Positions 6,209-12,869 of a stretch of 15,784 nt of DNA are shown one piece after another. Made by a program: the position numbers and the translations under genes. Position 1 is the first letter of the stretch. Every line of letters begins with the position of its first letter. Source of the DNA: Methanocorpusculum sp. GTDB lineage: Archaea > Halobacteriota > Methanomicrobia > Methanomicrobiales > Methanocorpusculaceae. The stretch is taken from positions 1 through 15,784 of the forward strand of contig DALTVX010000087.1 of the NCBI GenBank assembly GCA_029987395.1. The letters are read 5' to 3'. The notes below the pieces were generated by a model. The model was not told the DNA's origin. It made no database searches and worked only from the letters and a program-made list of their open reading frames with translations.

Positions 6209-7708
6209 TTAGAGTAATGCTGAGAACAATCGTGAGACTCCCTCTTTTATCCGTACGGATACGGAACGTTTACTGTACTCTTCAAGAGTGATCTCCGTGC
6301 AGTTCGTTTCCAACTCAGAAAGGAATATCTGATTTATTATTTTTCCAAATTCCAAATCATAGACAAACGCGTTTGTTTCAAAGTTCAGTTTGAAACTTCT
6401 GATATCCCAGTTGGCGGTACCGATTGTTGTCACGACTCCGTCGAAGATCCCTGTTTTGCTATGAATAAACCCGTCATTGTATGTATATCCGCGAACTCCT
6501 GCGGCAAGCAGATCCCCTAGGTAGGAATGGTTTGCCCAGTACACAAACGGATGATCTGGTTTGCAGGGTATAACTATCCTGACATCTATGCCGGAGCGTG
6601 CTGCAAGCATAAGTCCGGTGAGCATCGGTTCATCTGGGATAAAGTATGGTGTGTGGATATATATCGACTCCTTTGCATGGCCGATCAGGCTCATATATCC
6701 AGAATAAATTGCTTTTTCAGCAGAATCAGGTCCGGATGAGGCGATCTGAACATACGAATGTCCGTTCACATCCTGGAATCCTTTCTCAGGATAGTATGGA
6801 CTATCTGTGCTTTTCACTGGAATCTGGGTATCTTGTGCTGCATAGTTCCAGTCCATAATAAACCGGGTCTGCAAGGCAACAACGGCTTTTCCGTAAATAC
6901 GAAGATGCGTGTCACGCCAATAGCCCATTGGACCTTTGCCAAGGTACTCGTCACCGATATTGAAACCACCGATAAATCCTATTTTCCCGTCAATGACCAG
7001 GATTTTACGGTGGTTTCTAAAGTGCAGCCTTGTGTTGAGAAAGGGGATCTTGAGCGGGAAAAAGATCCTCACATCTCCCCCCGCTTTTTTCAGTGGGTCG
7101 AAGAACTCCTTTTTAACGGAAAAGGTCCCGGCTGCATCGAAGATAGCTCTGACTTCGACTCCCTCTGCAGCTTTTTGTGCAAGAAGTTCTATGATCTGAT
7201 TTCCTAATTCATCATCTCGAATAATGAAGTACTCTAAATGGATGTGATGGCGTGCTTTTGCCACCTCCTCTTTGAAGGCAGCGAACATCTTTTCACCGTC
7301 GGTATACAGGGTTATTTCATTATTTCTTGTCAATACTGCTTTATCTAGACTGAGAAGCAAGGCGATAGTGCTATCAAACTGCGATATATTGGGGGTGAGC
7401 TCCAGTGCGTTTTCCGTGATCTTATGGAATTGTTCTTCTGCGTGACTTGCAAGCATCAGATCCATCTCTGTTTTTTTGCCAAAGATATGGGAACCATACA
7501 GGTGTCTGCCGAAGAACAGATACATAATTAATCCCAGGATCGGTAGGAATGCCATTACCAGAAGCCAAGTTATCGCCGTCTGAGGATTGCGTCTTTCTAG
7601 AAACACGACAGTTACGCATGCCGCGATATCCACTACTATGACGAGAAGCTGAAAAAGCCAGAACACTCCATCGAGCATCTCCGAAAGCATGTTGATCATA
7701 AGATACAT
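6209..7708 (-). CDS. cls: Cardiolipin synthase, phospholipase D family
   Basis: The enzyme forms dimeric phospholipids (cardiolipin-like) from two membrane lipids by phosphatidyl transfer. The 499-residue product has two N-terminal membrane helices (about 15-36 and 45-66, with the PLDc_N-type sequence ERRNPQTAITW between), then two phospholipase D motifs: HRK...D at 233-240 in NHRKILVIDG and HSK...D at 416-423 in IHSKTGIFDG. Both active-site sets are complete, and length and layout match bacterial Cls. An enzyme of this kind from the related methanogen Methanospirillum hungatei has been shown to act on archaeal ether lipids. The start at 7708 lies about 22 bases from a TATA-like sequence (7727-7734), suggesting a leaderless or very short-leader mRNA. 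It is divergent from the cofG unit and may run into the lipoprotein gene. Confidence 0.92.
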   Translation of the reverse strand: MYLMINMLSEMLDGVFWLFQLLVIVVDIAACVTVVFLERRNPQTAITWLLVMAFLPILGLIMYLFFGRHLYGSHIFGKKTEMDLMLASHAEEQFHKITENALELTPNISQFDSTIALLLSLDKAVLTRNNEITLYTDGEKMFAAFKEEVAKARHHIHLEYFIIRDDELGNQIIELLAQKAAEGVEVRAIFDAAGTFSVKKEFFDPLKKAGGDVRIFFPLKIPFLNTRLHFRNHRKILVIDGKIGFIGGFNIGDEYLGKGPMGYWRDTHLRIYGKAVVALQTRFIMDWNYAAQDTQIPVKSTDSPYYPEKGFQDVNGHSYVQIASSGPDSAEKAIYSGYMSLIGHAKESIYIHTPYFIPDEPMLTGLMLAARSGIDVRIVIPCKPDHPFVYWANHSYLGDLLAAGVRGYTYNDGFIHSKTGIFDGVVTTIGTANWDIRSFKLNFETNAFVYDLEFGKIINQIFLSELETNCTEITLEEYSKRSVSVRIKEGVSRLFSALL

Positions 7709-7719
7709 GAATATGCACT

Positions 7720-7735
7720 CTTAGTATAATATAAG
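7720..7735. promoter_or_regulatory. Shared TATA region between cls and the cofG unit
   Basis: TTAGTATAATATAAG reads as a TATA element on both strands. Leftward it fits a start close to the cls ATG (7708); rightward a start near 7755, just ahead of the small membrane protein gene. The assignment rests on spacing only. Confidence 0.45.
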
Positions 7736-7784
7736 TTGATGTGTCTACACCTCGAATGATACTGATATTGTGGTTTCTTACCGA

Positions 7785-7955
7785 ATGCTTTTTGAGTACT
7801 GGGGAAGAGGGCTGTTAGTCGCAGCAATAATCTCAGCGATTTCAGGACTTCTGATCAGCGATGCAGTTTTTCTTTATCTTGTGGCCGGTCTTTGTCTGGT
7901 TCTTTCACTCGCCTGCATTTTTACCAGCCGACACCTTCGAGTTGTGGGGGCATGA
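7785..7955 (+). CDS. Small two-helix membrane protein upstream of cofG
   Basis: I do not recognise this protein. From the ATG at 7785 it has 56 residues: a short polar start (MLFEYWGRG), two hydrophobic stretches (about 9-25 and 28-48), and a basic end (TSRHLRVVGA). An in-frame GTG at 7770 would add five residues; neither start has a clear ribosome site. The stop codon lies one base ahead of the cofG ATG, and the cofG ribosome site (GTGGGGG) is inside this gene, so the two are likely cotranscribed and translationally coupled. It might tether or assist something at the membrane, or serve only as a leader for cofG. Real expression is plausible but unproven. Confidence 0.5.
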   Translation: MLFEYWGRGLLVAAIISAISGLLISDAVFLYLVAGLCLVLSLACIFTSRHLRVVGA

Positions 7956-7956
7956 A

Positions 7957-8922
7957 ATGCGGATAATCACGTTTTCACGCAATGTGTTTCTTCCGCTGAC
8001 AAATGTCTGTGCAAATGCCTGCGGCTACTGTTCATTTAAAGCACCGGTTGCTGAAGGATGTGTTATGCCAAAAGAGGAGGTGATCTCCATTCTCGAACGC
8101 GGGGCGACATTCTCCTGTACCGAGGCATTGTTCACCTTTGGCGAACGTCCCGAGAGGGAGGCTGGGTTCACCAAATATATAAACCGTATTGGCTATCCGG
8201 ATATTCTCTCCTACTGCAAAGATATGAGCCGTTATGCGATCTCTCTTGGGATCCTGCCGCATACGAATGCTGGGATCCTCACATATGAAGAGTTGGAGGA
8301 GCTTCGGCATGTGAACGCGAGTATGGGGCTGATGCTCGAAACGACAGCCGATATCCCTGCTCATGCCCACAGCCCAGGAAAAGATCCATCAATCAGGATC
8401 GAAATGATGGAGGACGCTGGTAGGCTGAAGATCCCGTTCACCACCGGACTATTACTTGGTATCGGAGAAAAAAGAGAGGATCGGATAGAGTCGCTCGAAG
8501 TTATTCGTGATCTGCATAAAAAATATGGGCATATCCAGGAGGTGATCGTTCAGAATTTCTGTCCAAAAGCCGGGACTGATATGGCATCTTATCTGGGAGC
8601 TTCGACCGAGGTCATCGGGGATACGATCCGGCTTGCAAAAGAGATCCTTCCCACAGATGTGGGCATTCAAATCCCGCCCAACCTTGCCGATGCTTCGCTT
8701 ATGCTTGACTTGGGGGTGACCGATCTTGGTGGCGTGTCGCCGGTAACGGTCGATTATATCAACCCGGAACATCCTTGGCCGGCACTTGATGCATTGAAGG
8801 ATATTGCCCGGGGATATGAGGTCCGGGAGCGGTTGTGTATCTATGAAAAGTATTGTGATCCAGCGTGGGTTTCGCCGGAAATTTTCAAGCTGGTGAGCGA
8901 ACTGGCAAAGAAAATCTACTGA
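7957..8922 (+). CDS. cofG: FO synthase subunit 1, radical SAM (F420 biosynthesis)
   Basis: CofG, together with CofH, makes the deazaflavin chromophore FO (7,8-didemethyl-8-hydroxy-5-deazariboflavin) of coenzyme F420, the hydride carrier of methanogenesis. The 321-residue product has the radical SAM cluster motif CANACGYC (Cys18, Cys22, Cys25) followed by the family-typical CSFKAP, then FTFGERPE, the ETTADIPAHAHSPGK region and NFCPKAGT. Length is normal for a single-subunit CofG, not the fused FbiC of actinobacteria. The upstream frame extends to 7861, but ATG 7957 gives the usual start and has a G-rich ribosome site. cofH is not in this window. It ends a two-gene unit and is followed by a short T run. 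Confidence 0.96.
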   Translation: MRIITFSRNVFLPLTNVCANACGYCSFKAPVAEGCVMPKEEVISILERGATFSCTEALFTFGERPEREAGFTKYINRIGYPDILSYCKDMSRYAISLGILPHTNAGILTYEELEELRHVNASMGLMLETTADIPAHAHSPGKDPSIRIEMMEDAGRLKIPFTTGLLLGIGEKREDRIESLEVIRDLHKKYGHIQEVIVQNFCPKAGTDMASYLGASTEVIGDTIRLAKEILPTDVGIQIPPNLADASLMLDLGVTDLGGVSPVTVDYINPEHPWPALDALKDIARGYEVRERLCIYEKYCDPAWVSPEIFKLVSELAKKIY

Positions 8923-8964
8923 TTTTTTGCGTTTTGCCCGGCGCTCCTTCAGTCTAATAATGAA

Positions 8965-8974
8965 CTTCTTAATC
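8965..8974 (+). promoter_or_regulatory. Putative TATA element of acyltransferase copy 1
   Basis: CTTCTTAATC lies about 28 bases (centre to ATG) ahead of the second possible start at 8998. Similar elements occur ahead of copies 2 and 3. Confidence 0.35.
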
Positions 8975-8997
8975 CCCCCGCTCTAATAGTAATGCAC

Positions 8998-9786
8998 ATG
9001 GATGATGTTTGTCTCGCCCCGGTAAAGGAACGGTACTGGGAGATCGATGCGATTCGAGGTCTCTCGCTTCTGGCGATGATACTTTTGCACACCATCTTTC
9101 TTTTCGGCGTCTTTCACATTATGGATGTGGATGTCTGGCTGGGGCTTGGCTCCTACCTTCCTTTCGGGACAAGTGTTTTCGTCGTAATATCGGGAACTTC
9201 CCTAATTCTCCGTCACGGACGTATGCTCGATCAACCGCGTCGTGCATATTATATGGCTATTCTAAAACGCGGCATAGAGATCATTTTGATCGGGATCTGT
9301 GTCTCCGCCATAGCCTCCATTTTGATACTGATTTTCATAAACGACGGACGGTACATGTACTTCAACTTTCTGCAGATGATGGGATTATCCATGATACTTT
9401 GTATCCCTTTTCTCCGGTTTGGGAAATGGAGTCTTGTTCCTGCGATATTATTCATCCTTCTTGGTCTCATTCTCGAAACGGTAAAAGGTCCTGCCTGGTT
9501 GATGATCATTGGGATCTTGCCACCTGATTTTATCCCGCGTGATTTCTTTCCTGTTTTTCCTTGGGTGGGTGTTATGCTGCTTGGCGTTTTTCTTGGCTCT
9601 CTCTTGTATCCAAATGGTATCCGAAGATATTCTCTGCGCCCTGCAGGAAAAATAGGTCGTTTTTTAGCAGTTATCGGTCGTTATCCTCTTCAGGTATATC
9701 TCGTCCACGTTCCGCTGATAGGTACTGTTCTTCTTATCATCGTCGTACTTTCAGGACTCTGCGGCTTCCCGATTGGCCATCTCTGA
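8998..9786 (+). CDS. Membrane acyltransferase, DUF1624/HGSNAT-like, copy 1
   Basis: A polytopic membrane protein of the family that includes the catalytic domain of heparan-alpha-glucosaminide N-acetyltransferase; such proteins move acyl groups onto sugars or lipids at a membrane. It carries the diagnostic N-terminal signature RYWEIDAIRGLSLLAMILLH, at least six further hydrophobic segments, the periplasm-facing-type FFPVFPWVG motif and a final helix with the conserved YLVHVP. From ATG 8998 it has 262 residues; ATG 8992 is an alternative. I chose 8998 because in all three copies the second Met is the one correctly spaced from a TATA-like element. No ribosome site is visible, which fits a leaderless mRNA. 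It is the most diverged copy, with Gln in NFLQM where the others have His. Substrate unknown. Confidence 0.85.
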   Translation: MDDVCLAPVKERYWEIDAIRGLSLLAMILLHTIFLFGVFHIMDVDVWLGLGSYLPFGTSVFVVISGTSLILRHGRMLDQPRRAYYMAILKRGIEIILIGICVSAIASILILIFINDGRYMYFNFLQMMGLSMILCIPFLRFGKWSLVPAILFILLGLILETVKGPAWLMIIGILPPDFIPRDFFPVFPWVGVMLLGVFLGSLLYPNGIRRYSLRPAGKIGRFLAVIGRYPLQVYLVHVPLIGTVLLIIVVLSGLCGFPIGHL

Positions 9787-9802
9787 ATAATTTTCGCAGT
9801 AA

Positions 9803-9810
9803 CTACTTAT
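9803..9810 (+). promoter_or_regulatory. Putative TATA element of acyltransferase copy 2
   Basis: CTACTTAT lies about 31 bases (centre to ATG) ahead of the ATG at 9838 but only about 19 from the ATG at 9826. Confidence 0.35.
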
Positions 9811-9837
9811 CTGCTAAAAACATACATGCCTGAAACT

Positions 9838-10653
9838 ATGAGCGATGTAGGGCAGTGTGTGACTTCGGGTTCTTCCCCATTGGTAAAATGTGAACGGTAT
9901 TGGGAGATCGATGCGATCCGTGGTTTAGCTCTATTTGGGATGCTCTTCTTCCATCTTCTCGCAATTCTTGTGATGTTTCATATCCTTGAGGAGACCCCGC
10001 GGTTTCTTTTCTATTATAAATCGTACGTTGTCGTCTCTGCAGCATTCATTTTGATCGCCGGCGTGGCACTCGTTCTCCGATATAACCGTATGTTTGGAAA
10101 GCCTATGGAGGCATATTATCGAAACATCGCAAAAAAAGCGCTGGTTTTGCTCTTCATAGCCATGTGTATCACGGCGTTGACCTGGCTTTCTTCTGTGGTC
10201 ATCTATAACAATGATGTGTTCATAAAGTTTGGATTCCTCCACATGTTGAGTATTTCAATGCTTATCTCGATCCCACTCCTCAGGTTTGGGAAATGGAACA
10301 TCCTTTTTGGCATAGTGATCATTTTGATCGGTATTCTGATCATGCCGGGAATTCAGGAACCGGGCTGGCTCTATCCTCTCGGGATCCACGGGGCAGACTT
10401 CCTCCAGCACACACCCGACTACTTCCCGCTATTTCCGTGGAGTGGATTTATTTTACTTGGGATCGGTCTTGGGAATATTTTCTATCCGAAAGGTGTCAGG
10501 TCGTTTTCTGTGAAGAAACCCGGGATACTTGGCAGGTTCTTTGCAAAGATGGGGTATGGAAAAGTGACCCTTATCATCTATCTCGTCCACATGCCGATTT
10601 TCTTTATCATCTTATTCCTGTTGAGTATGATCACTGGAATTGGCTCTGTTTAG
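9838..10653 (+). CDS. Membrane acyltransferase, DUF1624/HGSNAT-like, copy 2
   Basis: This is a paralogue of the genes on either side, and by eye it is closest to copy 3. It has the signature RYWEIDAIRGLALFGMLFFH, the conserved KFGFLHML with a histidine at the membrane interface, WLYPLGIHGADF, DYFPLFPWSG and a last helix with IYLVHMP. The N-terminal 20 or so residues before the signature are polar and differ among copies. From ATG 9838 it has 271 residues; ATG 9826 is an alternative with poorer promoter spacing. The gap from copy 1 is about 40-50 bases and holds its own TATA-like element, so the copies may be separately transcribed. The likely role is acylation of a cell-surface glycan or lipid; the acceptor cannot be read from sequence. 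Confidence 0.86.
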   Translation: MSDVGQCVTSGSSPLVKCERYWEIDAIRGLALFGMLFFHLLAILVMFHILEETPRFLFYYKSYVVVSAAFILIAGVALVLRYNRMFGKPMEAYYRNIAKKALVLLFIAMCITALTWLSSVVIYNNDVFIKFGFLHMLSISMLISIPLLRFGKWNILFGIVIILIGILIMPGIQEPGWLYPLGIHGADFLQHTPDYFPLFPWSGFILLGIGLGNIFYPKGVRSFSVKKPGILGRFFAKMGYGKVTLIIYLVHMPIFFIILFLLSMITGIGSV

Positions 10654-10664
10654 ATGTTAAGAAA

Positions 10665-10673
10665 GTACTTAGA
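10665..10673 (+). promoter_or_regulatory. Putative TATA element of acyltransferase copy 3
   Basis: GTACTTAGA lies about 30 bases (centre to ATG) ahead of the ATG at 10700. If real, this is also the promoter of the dtdA-ftsZ-secE-spt5 genes that follow. Confidence 0.35.
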
Positions 10674-10699
10674 TATGCAAAATCAATATGACTAGAGTT

Positions 10700-11536
10700 A
10701 TGGGTGGTGGTGAAATTCTGCAAAATAGTGTGCCGGATCAGGCAATACCGGGTGTTTCGGGGGATTCGCCAAGCGAGCGGTATTGGGAGATCGACGCTAT
10801 CCGGGGTTTTGCTATCTTGGGAATGCTTTTTTACCACCTCCTCGCCTGTTTTGTTTTATTCCATCTTATTGTGGAAGATGCCAGATTCTTCTCGTACTAT
10901 AATACGTATATTCTTGGTTCGGGGCTTTTCGTTCTTCTAGCGGGTATTGCCATGATCCTTCGTCATGAACGCATGCGGGGTAAGACGACAAAAGAATATT
11001 ACCGAGCTCTGGTCATTAAGGCACTGTTTTTACTAGCGATCGGTTTTTGTATTACGATCGGTAGCTGGATCGGTGCATCTGTTTTCCTTGACAGTGAAGC
11101 ATTCATCAAGTTTGGATTCCTGCATATGCTTGGGGTCTCCATGCTTCTTGCTATCCCTCTACTTAGATATGGAAAATGGAATATCATTATTGGTATCATC
11201 ATCATTGCCATAGGAGCATTCATTTTCCCGTACATCAATGATCCATCCTGGCTTTATCCTCTTGGGATCCATGCAGAGGATTTTCTAATGTATACTCAGG
11301 ATTATTTCCCGCTTTTCCCTTGGTTTGGTGTGCTTCTCTTAGGTGTTGGTCTGGGAACTGTCTTTTATCCACACGGCATTCGGGGCTTTTCCATGCGGGA
11401 GCCGGGAAAAATCGGCGTAGTTCTTTCCAAGCTCGGGAATGGTGCGGTCACACTTTTCATTTATCTTGTCCACGTTCCAGTGTTCTTTGTGATCCTGTGG
11501 ATATTTTCTGCACTGACAGGGATCGGGTATTTGTGA
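10700..11536 (+). CDS. Membrane acyltransferase, DUF1624/HGSNAT-like, copy 3
   Basis: The third paralogue carries the same landmarks: RYWEIDAIRGFAILGMLFYH, KFGFLHMLGVSML, WLYPLGIHAEDF, DYFPLFPWFG and IYLVHVP in the last helix. Roughly eight to nine hydrophobic segments are visible. From ATG 10700 it has 278 residues; ATG 10688 is the alternative. The polar N-terminus is the longest of the three. Its stop codon is followed after one base by the dtdA ATG, so it heads a tightly packed run dtdA-ftsZ-secE-spt5. That coupling distinguishes it from copies 1 and 2 and may tie envelope modification to growth and division, though it may also be a simple consequence of gene order. Confidence 0.86.
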   Translation: MGGGEILQNSVPDQAIPGVSGDSPSERYWEIDAIRGFAILGMLFYHLLACFVLFHLIVEDARFFSYYNTYILGSGLFVLLAGIAMILRHERMRGKTTKEYYRALVIKALFLLAIGFCITIGSWIGASVFLDSEAFIKFGFLHMLGVSMLLAIPLLRYGKWNIIIGIIIIAIGAFIFPYINDPSWLYPLGIHAEDFLMYTQDYFPLFPWFGVLLLGVGLGTVFYPHGIRGFSMREPGKIGVVLSKLGNGAVTLFIYLVHVPVFFVILWIFSALTGIGYL

Positions 11537-11537
11537 T

Positions 11538-12869
11538 ATGATCATCGATATAGTGAATTCCAACTCTGATCCGGCCGGAAAAAATATTCGGGCCGCTATC
11601 GATGCGCTTCTCTCTGCTTCCCCCGAGAGGGGTTTCCCTCTTTTCAAGGGAAATGAGGTGACGTTTCACACTGTTCCTGGCAGGATCATCCATGTGGAAA
11701 AAACCGCGGTGAATCCTGAAGCGGATCTCATTATTATTGTTTCTCGGCACTCAAGTGTACATCCGGTTCCGGTTCTGACCGTTCATCCGGCGGGCAACTT
11801 TGGAGATGCCGGTCTTGGTGGTCGCGACAGTGAACTGGGTCTGACCCATACCGCGTGGATGAAGTCCATCTTGCAGAATCAGGCGGTGTTTGCTCCAGAG
11901 GGTTACCGGGTCTCGTATGAGATCACCCATCATGGTCCAACAGATCTTCCGGCACCCTTCTTTTTTGTCGAGGTTGGCAGCACTGAAAAGGAGTGGGACG
12001 ATATTTTTGCCTGTAATGCCGCGGCAAAAAGCGTTTTGTATGCATCTCCCCCTCCCGAGACTATCTCATTGATTGGGTTTGGAGGGACGCATTATGCGGC
12101 TCGGCAAACAGCGATCGGTCTTGAGACGAAGGGGGCGTTTGGGCACATGATGCATACGCGGGATGTCGGGTCCGTTTCGGCAGAGATGGTTTCTCAGATG
12201 ATCCTGAAATCAGGTGGAGTTTCTGCCGCGCATGTGGATCACAAAGCCCTGTTAAAACAGGATCTATCTCACATAAAAGAGATCCTTGCCGAAGTTGGAT
12301 TGGAAGAGATCACCGAAGGAGATCTGAAAAAAATCAACTCGATGTCATTTGAAACATGGTGCGCCTATCGGGATATGGCCTTTAAAACAGACCCTGATCT
12401 GAAAATCTTTCCCCATGGCAGTATACTGGATGAGGAACCCTCGATGATCACTCTCCCCTCTGATCTGTTCTCTGTAGCTTTTATGGGATACGAGGATGTT
12501 TTACTGGCAGAGTTGGATAAAATGGGGAATATCTTTCACACAACTGGAAAAGGGGGCAAACTTATGCCGACCCTGTTGACTTCTGCCAAAAACAGGCGGC
12601 AGGTATCAGGTGATTTAATAGTCTTATCCGTTCAACAAATAACACGTACACAGGATAGTTTGGTGGAAGGTGATCATATCACAATAACCCGCCGGCAGTT
12701 TGACCCCGGACTCGCGCGCATGCTTGGGGTCTCATCAGGTCCGTTGTTTGGGCAGCTCGTTGCTGGAAAATCAGTGACTCTCCCAAGCGGCAGAACGATC
12801 ACGCCGGATCTGGTCACAAAAGTGGTCAAGATATCCATCAAAATACCGGGATTGGAGCATTACTCATGA
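11538..12869 (+). CDS. dtdA: D-aminoacyl-tRNA deacylase, archaeal DtdA (DTD2) with C-terminal extension
   Basis: DtdA hydrolyses D-amino acids from mischarged tRNA and so protects translation. The 443-residue product has the family core: SRHSS (69-73), VHPAGNFGDAGLGG (82-95), THHGPTDLPAPFFFVEVGS (130-148), GFGGTHYAARQ (180-190) and KGAFGHMM (198-205). The core, about 270 residues, is longer here by about 170 residues. Within the extension, LGVSSGPLFGQLVAGKSVTL (396-415) followed by SGRTITPDLV resembles a stretch of RNase Z, as far as I remember that family. I believe other methanogen DtdA proteins are also extended. It starts one base after acyltransferase 3 and overlaps ftsZ by four bases (ATGA), indicating tight translational coupling. 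No ribosome site is visible. Confidence 0.93.
   Translation: MIIDIVNSNSDPAGKNIRAAIDALLSASPERGFPLFKGNEVTFHTVPGRIIHVEKTAVNPEADLIIIVSRHSSVHPVPVLTVHPAGNFGDAGLGGRDSELGLTHTAWMKSILQNQAVFAPEGYRVSYEITHHGPTDLPAPFFFVEVGSTEKEWDDIFACNAAAKSVLYASPPPETISLIGFGGTHYAARQTAIGLETKGAFGHMMHTRDVGSVSAEMVSQMILKSGGVSAAHVDHKALLKQDLSHIKEILAEVGLEEITEGDLKKINSMSFETWCAYRDMAFKTDPDLKIFPHGSILDEEPSMITLPSDLFSVAFMGYEDVLLAELDKMGNIFHTTGKGGKLMPTLLTSAKNRRQVSGDLIVLSVQQITRTQDSLVEGDHITITRRQFDPGLARMLGVSSGPLFGQLVAGKSVTLPSGRTITPDLVTKVVKISIKIPGLEHYS

Noticed and set aside
6758..7207. Long plus-strand open frame inside the cardiolipin synthase gene
   Set aside because: It is antisense to a clearly conserved enzyme, and its translation has no recognisable domain. 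The same applies to the other long shadow frames in the window.
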